Position numbers and translations under genes: made by a program
NCBI GenBank assembly: GCA_946807835.1
Contig: OX327700.1
Location: forward strand, 22,046,001-22,110,000
Length of the DNA stretch: 64,000 nucleotides
Source of the DNA: Ailanthus altissimus
Lineage: Eukaryota > Streptophyta > Magnoliopsida > Sapindales > Simaroubaceae
Direction of reading: 5' to 3'
Notes under the pieces: model-generated
The model's input: the letters and a program-made list of their open reading frames with translations, nothing else
The model's database searches: none
Told to the model about the DNA's origin: nothing
In this document: piece after piece, positions 1 through 12,251 of the stretch
Layout: each line of letters starts with the position of its first letter
How positions within the stretch are numbered: the stretch's first letter is position 1

Positions 1-719
1 TATTTGCAATTGAAAGTCTTAACATCCCTTTTTTTTCTCTACTTTAATTAGAAGAAACAGTTCATTATATAGCTTTTACAGCCACTCAATTTGGCCAATG
101 AAAAGCTTTAGAGTGGCCTAATATAACAAGCATGACAATGGCTTAAGATGCCCACCTTATGCTTAAAAATTGGTTAGTGGCTAGGTGTTTATGTATGGCC
201 AAATCAAAGGGAAATAAGTGGCCAAAAATTATTTTTTGATTAAGAATACAAAGCCACCTCCTACAAAGGAAAAAGCACGACAATACTTTTAATTAAGAAA
301 AGGTAGCCAAATGATGTGTTATAGCTTGACACGTAACTTAAAAATAATAGCACTTACTATTATTTTAATATATGATAAGTGTAATTCATCAATTGCAAAC
401 AATTTACAATTGATGATACACGTATCACGTTATTAAGGCATCGCATACCATTAAAAAAGACTTTATCAAAAAGTGTCAAGTGGCCAATGAAAATATTCCA
501 CCTAATAATTAAAAAACATTTATAACTTTTACAACATTTGTAAATTATATACTATACTAATGAACACAGTCACATGTCATGCCCTAACAAATTAATGGCA
601 TTATATGTGACATCTAATAAAAAGGTAAAAGTGGCAAGTCCTATTTGTTAAGATTCCGAGCTTAACATTTAAACCCTATAATCTCTCCGAAAAATCCTGA
701 AATAAATACATATTTTTAA
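1..719. other. AT-rich intergenic sequence
   Basis: No convincing coding frame, tRNA or repeat boundary is visible. It leads into the truncated LTR copy that begins near 720. The word 'agtggcc' or 'gtggcca' recurs several times (about 110-490), but no regular period is seen. Confidence 0.5.
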
Positions 720-1815
720 TTTCCCAGATCAAACAATTCAATTTAGTGCGCTACCTGCGTGTTCAACGAGTACACTTCATATAGTGAAACTCTCTAGGTT
801 CACACCCATTTTATCTCACGAAACATTTCTATAAGTCTATAACCGATGCCCCATACACACACATTATAGATAATATAAAATGGCGAGTTGAACTATACAA
901 GTTTGAGGTTAATTTATATTCGTGCAATTCTTCTATCATATATATCTTGAAGAGCGAAGATATAGATCAATACCGTCAAGTCCCCTAAGGCTCAACTATA
1001 ATCTTATCTCCTCGATTCATATTCCAATAAACAATATTCACAAACTCTTTTACGATATTGTTATACCACGGGAAACTTTTTTGTGTTTATTGCTTATAGC
1101 TATAAGACTTCCTAGAATACAATCTTAGAGCATCTGAATATTTAACTCATCCATATGAGCTAACGGATCTCATATCTATACACTGAAATCCATAAGCATC
1201 GGACCATACCCAGCGGTTAGACCATGAAAGGTCTTTAACATGTGTGAAACCTAAGTATAGTGGATCACTCACAAGCCGACTGTGGTGCTCAGGTCTAGGG
1301 ACCATGAAAACTACTCAACTCGAGAAGACTCTCCACTGACAAATTTATGGGATATCTATTAGAGGTCTTCATTGAGTCTTGTTCAATATCTAGTCTTCAC
1401 TGAATACCTGTATATCTATACTAGCTTCAACTAAGCTCGTGGTTTGCTAAGATTAACCATTTAGATAATTCAGATGTAGTTATACACTGATCTATATTAA
1501 TCAGTTCCACTTGATAAATCCTACATCTGTAGAAATAAATCAAAAACATACTTGCACAATGACATTTTCTAGCAACTTTTGCAACTATATCATTGTAAGT
1601 ATATTCTCATGTCTTTGTCCCATTTCAAATAAGGTTCTAACTCTTTAAATTTAATCTGAACTCTTTCAGATCAATATATTGTCCAAAATGTTACAAGCAT
1701 CTTACTTAAAAAAAATAATTAGCTATTTAATGAAATATTTATTTATTGCATAAATATGAAATGACAATATTCATATAAAATTGGGATGACACACGAGCAC
1801 AAATCTCAATAATAG
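720..1815 (-). repeat. Truncated copy of the 2.3-kb LTR family, inverted
   Basis: This stretch matches, as reverse complement, the first 1.1-1.2 kb of the complete LTR at 1904-4211. Shared landmarks include 'gagtacacttcatat', 'accatacccagcg', 'agaccatgaaaggtc' and 'gtggatcactcacaag'. It ends near 1815 with the reverse complement of the LTR's TGTTGGGATTTGTGC terminus in slightly diverged form. The other end of the LTR is missing. It lies head to head with the complete copy about 90 bp away. Short open frames inside it are not supported as genes. Confidence 0.75.
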
Positions 1816-4800
1816 GTGACGAATGGATTATACGGATATGATTGACCTCAACTTGTATGATTTAATATGTCGTTCTGTAATATCTATAACGTGTGCGTGG
1901 GACTGTTGGGATTTGTGCTTATGTGCCATCCCTTTTGTGTATAAATATTTGCTTTTATGTTTATACAATTATGATTTTAATATATCACTAATTATTTTAT
2001 ATACAAATATGGTAAGATGCTTGTAACGTTTTAGACATTGTATGATCTGAAAGAGTTCAGATCAGATCTAAAGGAGTTTAGATCAGAACTAAGAGTTAGT
2101 AATGCTAAAATATATAAATGCTAAAAGATAGCACTGATAAGAGTTAGCAAAATCTAAAGAGTTAGAGCATTGTCTGAAATGGGACAAAGACCTAAGAATA
2201 TATTAGTAATGACGTAGTTGCAATCAGTTGCAAATGGTGCTAAGAAATGTTGTTATGCAAATATGTTCTTAAACTTAATGTTCCTGATCTATCTTTACTA
2301 ATGCGGGTCTGTTAGTGAAGACCTTAATAAATATAGATCAGTGTATGTCTATATCTGGATAGTCCAGATGGTTAGTCTTAGCAGACCATGAGTTTAGTGG
2401 AAACTCGTATAGAGATACAAGTATTCAGTAAGGACTGAATATTGAACAGACTCACAAAGATCTCCAATAGACATCCCATAAAGCCGTCAATGGAGGATCT
2501 TTCGAGTTGAGTAGTATTCGTGGTCCTTAGACCTAAGTGCCACGGTGGACTTGTGAGTGATCCATCATACTTTGGTTCCACACATGTCAGATACCTTTCA
2601 TGGTCTGACCGCTGGGTGTCGCTGGGTATGGTCCGATGCTCGTGGAGTCTGGTGTGTACAGATATGGGATCCATCAACTCAATTGGGTGAGTAAAATATC
2701 CTGTAACTTTAAGATTGTATTTCAGAAAGTCTTATGGCTATAAACAGACATATCCAAGAATTAATTTTATTCTCGGAAAAATAATATCGTAAAAGTGTTT
2801 ACGGATATTATTTATTGAAATACTAATCTAGAGATAAGTTTATGGTTGAGCACATGGAGACTTGACGGTGTTGATCTATATCTCCGCTCTTCTAGGATAT
2901 TTATGGTGGAAGGGTTATACGAATATGATATAACCTCAACTTGTATGGTCTAATGCGTCGTTTTGTAATATCTGTAACATGTGTGCGGGACATTGTTCAC
3001 GGATGTGTGAAATAGTTTCATATGATAAATCGGGCATGGACCTAGAGAGTCTCACAATATGAAGTGTACTCGTTGTGCACTGGGGTGGCGAATTAGATTG
3101 AATAATTAATCCAACAATTTCTAGCAAAATGAAAAATGTTTCAAGGTTCCTTTTATTATTCACTTGTCAATAATTGAAGATAAAATATATTATTGGTTTA
3201 CAAGAGTTGTTAACCAATAAGAATTTGACAAGTGACATAATCTTGCTCCATAAATAATTTACCATGTATTTATCTATTTACCTTGCTTGGTAAATACATA
3301 TATGGTAAATGTAAATATTCAAAATAGTTTTTAATTATTAATATTTTATATATTAATCAAATTATTATTATTAATTGGAATAAGTGGCAAACACCATTTA
3401 CTAATGGAGAATGCACTTGTTATTAATAATAAGGAAAGTTTACCACTTTGTAATTCTTAAATGATGCACTAAGGAAGTGGTAAAACCACTTAACATTGAT
3501 TAAATGCCATTTACTCTCTAGAAATTGATTCAATTGGTTGAATCAAATTGGTGAGTGAAAAATATGATAGATTAATGTTTGTAATGGCAAACATGGTTAA
3601 GTGGTGGTGGAGCACTAAGAGAAATCATTCTTTGCACTTAAGAAAGAATTGAAAGAGTTCAATTTGTGAAAGATAGAGTGAAATTCGTTCTAGGAGAAAG
3701 GAGAGAGAATTGAGAGCTTTTCCTAAGTGTTTTTCTCAAAGTGTTGAGAGAAAATGCAAAGGCTTACCAAGCTACAACATATAGAGTTGTAAAGAACTAT
3801 AGAAAACACATAATTCTTCTCATCTCTTGGTAGTAATCATAAGGACAAATTGTTTTAAGTGTTAAAACAATCATTTGCTGGAAATTCAAGGCTGCCATTC
3901 TAGCTTCACAATCCCACCGGATTTAGTTGTGAACTAGAATTGTGCAAGGGAACACTTCAAGGTGAGCTCAACAAATTGAAGCTTGGAGTTCTTGAAGAAT
4001 TGTAAAACTACCTTCATATCCGGGTAGGTTATTTATTTGTTATTCATTTTATATCATGCATGAAATATATATATGAGATATATATGTACTTGAATGATCA
4101 TACATGCTTGAATATGTTACATATTGTTTAATATGTATGAATACTTCCGTTGCGTATTTAATTTTTGAAATTATATACATCTATACACATCACACACCAT
4201 ATCACACAACAGGGACATCATTCACAAACTTGCGAAAGTATTCTGTAAGATAAATGGTGTGAACCTAAAGAGTCTCATAGTATGAAGTATACTCGTTGAA
4301 TATTGAAGTAATGGTATGGATTGAACGGATTGATCCGGGAAGCTTTTAGAAAATAAGATACGTTTTAGGACCTATTTGAAAAGTGGGAACCGTAGTTTAT
4401 AAATATTACAAATAAGTCCCTATTACATGAAGCAGTAGAATGCACACATAGCATCCATGCACATAAATTGCACAATGACATTTCCTAGCAACTTTTGCAA
4501 CTATATCATTGTTAGTATATTCTCATATTTTTGTCCCATTTTAGATAAGATTCCAACTCTTTAGATTTGATCTGAACTCCTTCAGATCAATATAATGTCC
4601 AAAATATTACAAGTATCTTACTTAAAAAAATAATTAGCGATTTAATAAAATACTATTTATTGCATAATTATGAAATGACAATATTCATATAAAATTAGAA
4701 TGACACATGAGCACAAATCTCAACAATAGGTGACGAAGTTATTATACGAATATGGTTGACCTCAACTTGTATGGTTTAACATGTCATTATGTAATATCCG

Positions 4801-5070
4801 TAACGTGTGCGTGAGACATCATTCACAAACTTGTGAAAGTATTTCGTAAGAGAAACGATGTGAACCTAAAGAGTTTCATAGTATGATGTATACTCGTTGA
4901 ATATTGAAGTAATTGTATGGAATGTACGGATTGATCCGGGAAGCTTTTAGAAAACAAGATACGTTTTAGGACCTATTTGAAAAGTGGAAACCATAGTTTA
5001 TAAATATTACAAATAAGTCCCTATTACGTGAAGTAGTAGAATGCACACATAACATCTATGCACACAAATG
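1554..5070. repeat. Tandem duplication of about 602 bp, first unit split by a solo LTR
   Basis: Unit 2 is 4470-5070 (601 bp). Unit 1 is 1554-1903 joined to 4217-4469 (603 bp once the later LTR and one target duplicate are removed). Both units start with 'gcacaatgac' and share long near-identical stretches, for example 'gacaatattcatataaaatt' and 'gaacggattgatccgggaag' with few differences. Each unit joins the terminus of the 2.3-kb LTR (reverse orientation) to an internal piece of the same LTR. Because the LTR at 1904-4211 is present in only one unit, the duplication most simply predates that insertion. Confidence 0.75.
1904..4211 (+). mobile_element. Complete solo LTR (2308 bp), copy 1 of the 2.3-kb family
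   Basis: The element starts TGTTGGGATTTG and ends CACACAACA, giving the TG...CA ends and short inverted termini TGTTG/CAACA expected of an LTR. It is flanked by a perfect 5-bp target duplication GGGAC (1899-1903 and 4212-4216). No gag or pol sequence lies inside, and no second LTR with intervening internal DNA is present, so it is best read as a solo LTR left by recombination. Length and sequence match the copies at 25470-27779 and 34285-43135. Strand is set by comparison with those copies; the direction of transcription is not proven. A non-autonomous element with these termini is an alternative. Confidence 0.85.
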
Positions 5071-5093
5071 GTAGCATGCATGGAATTGCATGT

Positions 5094-5145
5094 AACAAAT
5101 GTCATCTATGCAAAGGGTTTGCATAGATAAGATAAATGACATTTG
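5094..5145. repeat. Short hairpin-forming inverted repeat
   Basis: The left arm (5094-5113, ACAAATGTCAT plus CTATGCAAA) pairs with a right arm (5117-5145) around a 3-base loop. The right arm has one 9-base bulge, which leaves about 20 paired bases. It lies just past the tandem duplication in transposon-derived DNA. Confidence 0.55.
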
Positions 5146-5209
5146 TCATTTATCCATAAGCCTACATGGCATCATATGGCTATATGTAAGACATGTGGCC
5201 ATTTGGGAA

Positions 5210-6245
5210 GTCTTTCATTTCATATTATGAGACTACATAGGTTCATACCCATTTGTCACTTCCACAAGTCTGTGAACAATGTCTCACACACATATTACGA
5301 ATATTATAGAATAGCGCGTTGAATTATACAAGTTGAGGTTAACCATATCCGTATAATCCCTCTGTCACTTATATCCTTAGAAGAGCAGAGATATAGATCA
5401 TTACCATCAAATCTCTACATACTCAGTAATGAATTTACCTCCATATTTGAATTTTCGTAAGCAATATCGCAAAAAATCTTTCTTGAATTTTATGCTTGTG
5501 GCCACAAGACTTCTTGAAATATAATGTCGAAGCATCAGGATATATAACTCGCCTATATGAGCTAAAAAATCTTATATCTATGCATATCGAACTCTATAAG
5601 TATCAGACCATACCCAGCGACACCTAACGGTCAGACCATGAAATATCTTTGACATGCGTAAAACTAAAGTATGGTGGATCACTCACAAGCCTACTGTGAT
5701 GCTCAAGTCAAAGGATCATGAATACTACTCAACTCAAGAGAACCTTCCATTGATGGCTTTATAGAATGTCTATTGGAAGTCCTCGTGAGTCTATTCAATA
5801 TCTAATCCTTACTGAATAACTGCATGCCTATACGAACTTTTGTTAAGTCCATGGTCTGCTAAGACTAACCATTTGAACAATTCAGATATAGACATACACT
5901 AATCCATAAGGAATACCGATTGACCCATGTCAGTAACCATGGATCAGGAACTATGTTTTTTAGAATATATTACGCAATGACATTTCTTAGCACAATTTGT
6001 AACTCTTTACAACTATATCATTACTATATTATTCTCAGGTCTTCGTCCTTATTTCAGACAATGTTCTAAATCTTTAAATTTGCTAACTTTAGTGTTGACC
6101 TAAGCTCTTTTACATCAGATCTAAACTCCTTTAGTTTTACAATATCTGAAAAATTTACAAACTTCTTACCATATAATTATGTATTAACAATTATTTTTGA
6201 AATGTTTACTGTATATCGAAATGGCACGTAAGCACCATCTCTAAC
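5210..6245 (-). repeat. Truncated copy of the 2.3-kb LTR family, inverted
   Basis: The sequence follows the same landmarks as 720-1815 (for example 'accatacccagcgacacc', 'gtggatcactcacaag', 'gcaatgacatttcttagca') and matches the reverse complement of the first 1.1-1.2 kb of the complete LTRs. The far terminus is degraded ('aatggcacgtaagcacc'). No coding sequence is supported. Confidence 0.75.
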
Positions 6246-7289
6246 ACCATTAAGCCCTAGATCATGTAATCTAGTTATCCATAGTCAAATGCAAAACTAA
6301 AATAATCCAAAGATTCATAAGAGTAATCATGTTCAAAATAACATAAATTACAAATATATACTTTAAATTAAAGTAAATGAGAAGAAGATAGAAGAGAAAG
6401 CTAGTTGGAGAAGCTCTCGGGGTCTTCAATCTTCATAGGTCTTTAAGATTCCAACCTTCCAAATACTTTCTTTCACTAGAAACTCTTTGTTTTTCTCTCT
6501 AATTTTTATGATCTCTCATCCTTTGTAAATGAGGGTTTTAATTTTCTTTTTATAGGCTTTAGAAATAGGCTTCAAAATTAGAATATAAAGTATAAAAAAA
6601 AAATAGAATTTGGGTACTTTTTGGCACCTAGGTGCCAATTATTCTACCATTGGGAGCCTGATTTAGTGCCTGAGTGCCACTTTTCAACCCCTAGGTACTA
6701 AAACCTAGATTTTTTGGTGCCTGGGCACCAATTTTCTGCACCCAGGCGTAGGCGTAGAGTATTATAGAAAAAATATTGTTCACGGATAATGTAGCAAGCT
6801 ATTATTCATTGGCACTATAGTATATTTAGTTTTTTTTTTTGCCTTATTTCCTTTAAATTTTAATTTCAAATAACTTCATTAATTTGAAATCTACAGAATG
6901 ACATTGATACACACATAAAGTCATATATTTACATTCAAAATGAGCAACTATCAAATTATGAGGAGTATAACATCATATATAAAATGCACTTATCAACTGA
7001 CCACTACTAAAACACCTCAAGGACTAATGAACAAACCAACTCAAGCATATAGAGTAAAATAAATTGAGTTTAATCCGAGCACAAGGACAAAATAGACCAA
7101 AGACTCATACTATCCAAAAACCTTAAGACATACCTAAAATCTGAAGCTAAACCTCCCAGCCCAAACTTATTTAAAAGTATCTAGTATCAACAAGTTATTA
7201 CTAAAAATTGAGGGATCCCTGTTCTCTTCTGAATTTTAGGGTCAAACCCTAATCCTAAAAAAGGTTTCATCCCTTTTAAAGAGTTTATT
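6246..7289 (-). repeat. LTR-like sequence with palindromic word array (probable minus orientation)
   Basis: Positions 6620-6760 contain several related GC-rich quasi-palindromes, including the perfect 14-bp palindrome GGCACCTAGGTGCC and GGTGCCTGGGCACC. A candidate TATA box lies next to the array at about 6550-6560 (minus sense, CCTATAAAAAG). This matches the arrangement in the LTRs at 7290-8840 and 29332-30590. Ends were not defined and no protein coding is seen. From about 6780 to 7289 the DNA is AT-rich and unassigned. Confidence 0.4.
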
Positions 7290-8840
7290 TAATGAGAAAA
7301 TTTATTATTCCTTAAATCATGTATTTTGGCCTCGTTTTAACTTATATTCTAACTTGTTTCGAGTAATTTTATTCTATTTATGCATCCAAGTGTTAACTTT
7401 GTAGGATAAATTATGGAATAGATGAGGCTAAAGAAATAAGAGGGAAAACATAAAAATAAAATGGGAGCCAAAAAGTGAAGATTCAAGGTTAAAGTGCAAA
7501 AAAAAAAAATGATAAAGGCCTCAACATTCTCTATTGCAACGCTCTAGCATTCATTAAGAAAGATGAACGCCCCAACATTTCTAAAAATGATGAATGTCGT
7601 GGCGTGAGTTTTTAAATGAAGCAACATAAAATTCAAAACAGATTCATAAGGCAATGCATCCAAGCATTACAGTTGCATAGAGAACGCCTTAGCATTGGGA
7701 ACACTAAATGTTACGGTGTTCATATGATAAAGTGCGAGAATGCCCTAGGATTCTAAGAAAAATGTCGTGGCATTACAGTTAGCACTTGCACTATAAAAAG
7801 CCACTTTTTGGTACACACGAGGAAAGCTTGATGTTTCAACTTTGTTTCATAAAGTTAAGTCGTCTAAGGCTACAAATCCATTATTTTTAGTGCAAATACA
7901 AAGTAAATAACAATTGAAATCCATTGGAGAGAAGAATCACTCAAAGACAACATAATTAAGAAATTTGTGACTACAGAAAATATTGTTCAACCAAGACCAA
8001 AGGTTGCTTTGGAACTTTTTTTTTTTTTTTTTTTTTTTTTGCATTTTATGTGGTTTTAACTTGGTTGTATTATGGTTTTTTTTGTATTTTTTCAGCTATC
8101 TTTCATTATGTTAAACTAAACCTATTGTCTAGGATTGTAGTTTTGAACCTAAATATATGCTAGTAAATATTTTCATCTTTGAATGCTATGAACTTAATTG
8201 TTATTCAATTTTTCTGTGCTTCATGCTTTCAATTAATCTGGTTAGTTGTTGGATGATTTTTGGTTCAATTGTATAAACTTCAAAAAGGCATCTTAATGAA
8301 TAGCCTAGGATAAATTAATGTATAATTGCGATATATTAGTCGTGAGTTTTAAATTAGTATAGGAATATACTTAATTGTCATGTATGGTCAAAATAACTTG
8401 TAATTAATGAATCTTTGCTTAATCGCATTGCCATAGGAATATAACTAATGGGTGAGTTAGGATATATTCACTTGACCATCAGAAGAGGTTTGTGATGAGT
8501 GGCGTATTGTGACCAATAATCAACTAACGGATTAACATTCAAGGACATATCACTAGCAGGCATATTTAGGGGGGATAATTATAATCTAGATGTTCTCATT
8601 CATTAGTTTTATAGTGTTTTTACTCATATATTTTAAGTTAATAAGTAGTGTTAATTTTAATTTTTAATTGTAATCTAAGAAAGCAATTTATACAGATAAA
8701 GCAAGATGATCAATTTTAGTACTTAGTTTAGGAAAACTCATAAAGTCCTCGTAGGATCGATACCTCTCATTATTATATTACTTGCCAACGATATCGTGCA
8801 CTTGCACTTGATAAAACACTCATAAAGCACATTTTGCTTG
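7290..8840 (+). mobile_element. LTR of a second family (solo or truncated)
   Basis: The 3' end reads 'gatatcgtgcacttgcact' followed by '...aagcaca', shared in diverged form with the LTR insertion ending at 58550 and, inverted, with 29332. A candidate TATA box (CTATAAAAAG, 7791-7800) follows a run of quasi-palindromic words of the type AACGCC...GCATT (7530-7790). A 25-base T run occupies 8016-8040. The 5' end is not certain and no target duplication was found. Confidence 0.55.
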
Positions 8841-10363
8841 CATTGCGACAATCATCCCTTAAAACATAGAATTAACGAGAATTAATTACTTTTCTGAGAA
8901 AGACTCTACTATAAGGGCTATAAATAAAAAAAGAGGCTCTATAGCAAAATAGGCAAATTCTTCATCTCCCATCTCCCATATTTTTATGCTTATCTTGAGA
9001 TTTTTTTATATGATTTGATTGATTTAGGTATTAGAGGGTTTTTACCGACTTCCCTATCAACTAAACTATAATCGATTTTTGTTTTACAATATATTACTCC
9101 ATGGATCCACATGAAGAACAATAATAACTTGTCCGCATGTCAAACGTCATTTTTTTAAGAATACAAATTCAACTCGTAGGATGTTGATTGTCCAAATTTT
9201 TAAGTCAATAATTACTAATTCATTACAAATATTTGTCAGTTATAAAAAGAGTGCATCTAATTGTATACAATTTATATTAATGTGTATAATCAATAATGTT
9301 TATAAAGTTGAGATATATTTTTATATTTTAATAATATTTTATTGACTAACAACTATTATATGTTAGCTAATTGTTAATTTTTATATTTTTATAAAATAAT
9401 TATAGAACATTAATTAATAAATAACATATCAAATATTATATCATTTGAAATATAAATTTTATATTTCCATTTTGTAAATTTGATACCATTTCAATCAATT
9501 AAAATGAAACAATCCACATCTCTGAGTTTATATAAATTATAATGGTGATGTATTTTGTATGTCAAATATAGACATGATGTTATATTGAATGTAATTTTTG
9601 AATAAAAATTAAAATAGTATGACCCAATGATAAATATATACTCTACATAATTATATGACTTTCCCCTAATAATGGTATGTGTCAATGCGGCATGTTCGAC
9701 TTTGAAAGCAATATATGAAAATATCATTATCTTTTATCCTTTATGGGAAAATGATAAATTCGTTATCTAAACGATTTTTGAAAACTATTAAATCATAGTT
9801 GTAAGATATTTAATAATGCATCAATTCTTATATTTTTATAAGATTATTATTAATTGGTGTTTATAATTATCATATAAAAAAAAATTGTAGTTACTTAATA
9901 TATAATAATTTATAGATTGATGACACGTCAATATAAATATAAATTTTATATTTTAATTTTATAAGTTTAACACTTTTAGATTAATAATATTATATTTATA
10001 AATTTTTTATTTTAATTGATGTGACATTTAATAATAATTACAAGGTTAATAATTATTTAACATATAATAATTATTAATAGAATAAGAACAATTTTGACTT
10101 AAAATTTAGATTAATTTTTAGTTTTGTGTTACGAATTTTGAAAAAGTTAAATTTGTCGTAATCTTTTAACCTCCTGTTGTTTATTTTAACAGTAAAAATG
10201 TAAAATTAAAATTTATCATAAAAATTTAAAATGAGTTAACAGAGTGAGATACTGTAATGCAAATTGAGATATAATATGTTATGTTTATATGTTAATTATG
10301 AATTAGTAATCAATAAAAAAAACATATTATACATTTTTATTGGATTAAATTTTAATATTTAAT
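8841..10363. other. AT-rich intergenic sequence
   Basis: Very AT-rich DNA without a supported gene. The open frame near 9491-9727 (minus) has no recognisable protein features. Confidence 0.5.
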
Positions 10364-10493
10364 TAACTTAAGGGCGTAGTTTAGTAGTTATTAGGCTTTT
10401 GTACCATATTATCACTCAAATTCGACCCTAACGGAGATAATGGGGTAACAAATTTTTGTGTGCTTGCACATCCCTTATCTTTCAAGAAAAAAA
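10364..10493 (+). mobile_element. tRNA-derived SINE
   Basis: A 130-bp unit begins near 'taacttaagggcgtag', carries an A-box-like TAGTTTAGTAG (10377-10387) and a B-box-like AAATTCGACCC (10418-10428), and ends in an A-run. It is bounded by a perfect 10-bp direct repeat AATATTTAAT (10354-10363 and 10494-10503), placed exactly where a SINE target duplication should be. This is the structure of plant SINEs. The boxes are degenerate, so it is probably inactive. The AT-rich repeat could be chance, but its position argues against that. Confidence 0.65.
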
Positions 10494-10503
10494 AATATTT
10501 AAT

Positions 10504-12058
10504 ATATAATTTTTAAAAACAAATAATATAAAATTTAAAAAAAATTCCACCGTCACTAAAAGCAATTGTTTTTTTTTACAACAGCAGCCATAAAAATATA
10601 ATTATTTTTATGTTATTAAATTCTATTTTTTTAAATTTACATAATAAAAATATTATTTTTTATTTAAAAAAAATTATAAAGCAACCAAGAATTGTGTAGT
10701 GGGCAACAGCTAGTATTACCCCTTATTAAATAATGGAGCATCATCCTCTCTCAAGAAAGTTCATCTTAAATATGTAAATTAATTCAATCTATTTTATAAA
10801 ATGATTTTAATTCCAAGCAATAGATTTCATTTAAACCTACATATTTACAAAATAAATAAATAAATACAATCAACTTGAATGGTAAATTAATTATTGCTTA
10901 ATAAAACCGCTTACTTTAATTCATTTCATCTGAGATTGAATTAGTCATTTATATTTTTCAAGTGAATAAAAATTATGTTCCAATGAACAAATATTAAAAA
11001 AAAATAATTAGTTCAAAGGAGTTTTAACGTGTACGTAATTTTAAGTAATTTCGATAATCTCTCTCTCAGGTTTTAAAAAATATGATAAGTTTTCTTTAAA
11101 AAAAAAAAAAGGAATATTATTTTATCCGACTATTCACATAATGAAGTGAAATGCGAAACAAGCTCATAAAGCTCAAAAGCAAACGAAGATTTTGAGATGA
11201 AACTGTATAATAATTAAGCATGAAACCGCGTATAGCCGTCGCTCTTGCATGAGTATAGTATTTTCTGTTTTTAATAAAAATAGAGAATTACGTCAATAAA
11301 TAAATATATTGTGTTGCTTTGATAATTTTTTAATTATATATTAATATAAATATTAAGATGTAAAATTTTAATTTAAATAAGTGATATAATTTCGATTTCA
11401 AAGGAAAAACTTCATACAGCCTATAGGATCAGCATGTCCTCCAACTCCAGGTCTAAATAAATGAGCAAACAAAACACAAGAAATGCTGATTGTTAGGTGT
11501 ATTATTGTCCACGTGCCCTACCTCCCTTCTCTCCCAGGAAAATTTTCAAAATAAGCATTGAATGTGATATTAATGGTGATGGATATCACCACCATCGTCA
11601 TCATCAGCTTCAATTTTGAGTGCTCGACTCCTCAACTCTCCAAGTTGATATTCAATAGTGTATGGGATAATAACAGTTTGATACCTAATATTTTTTTTTC
11701 CTCAAATAAAGACATTGTCACTCTATTCATATCAAATTAGCCCCTAATTTTTATTATTACTTTTTTTTTTTTTTAAATTTAACGAGAGTTAAATACTCTT
11801 AATTAATCAAACTTTACTTTCTCTTCTTACTCGAATTCAGGTGAGTATAATTATTATGCAACTTTGTCACCACCTAAGTCATGTCTAGAAGGTCACCCCT
11901 AATCTTTATTAAATTGTAAAAGTATCCTTCTAATTATTAGATTTAACAATCACTTAAAAGTATGTAACACAAACAGATATTTCAGTCACTGCAAACGGCA
12001 ATGGGGATCTGAGACTTATTTGATACAAATGAAAAACTTACACCCTTACTTGAGAATG
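10504..12058. other. AT-rich upstream region of the transporter gene
   Basis: No gene is supported. The last few hundred bases are probably the distal promoter of the downstream transporter gene. Long A and T runs occur, for example near 11098-11111 and 11760. Confidence 0.45.
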
Positions 12059-12066
12059 TATAAAAA
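12059..12066 (+). promoter_or_regulatory. Candidate TATA box of the GABA-transporter-like gene
   Basis: TATAAAAA lies about 190 bp upstream of the start codon. This suits a 5' untranslated leader of roughly 150-160 bases ending in a GA-rich tract just before the ATG. Confidence 0.45.
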
Positions 12067-12251
12067 AACAGGGATCTAAATGTTATTAGCCATTCAATGT
12101 GTATACATACGAAACCCAATTGTTTTCAACTCTAATCCATCTTGTGCTTCTCTTCTTTAGTTTGCTTTCTCTTCTTGTTTCGTATTCTACTAAAGAGCGG
12201 GAAAATTTTACAGAAAAATACTGATAAAAAAAAAAAAAGAGAGAGAGATCG

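Noticed and set aside
10377..10428. Functional tRNA gene
   Set aside because: The A and B boxes are degenerate, no cloverleaf can be drawn, and the unit ends in an A-tail with a target duplication, which fits a SINE.
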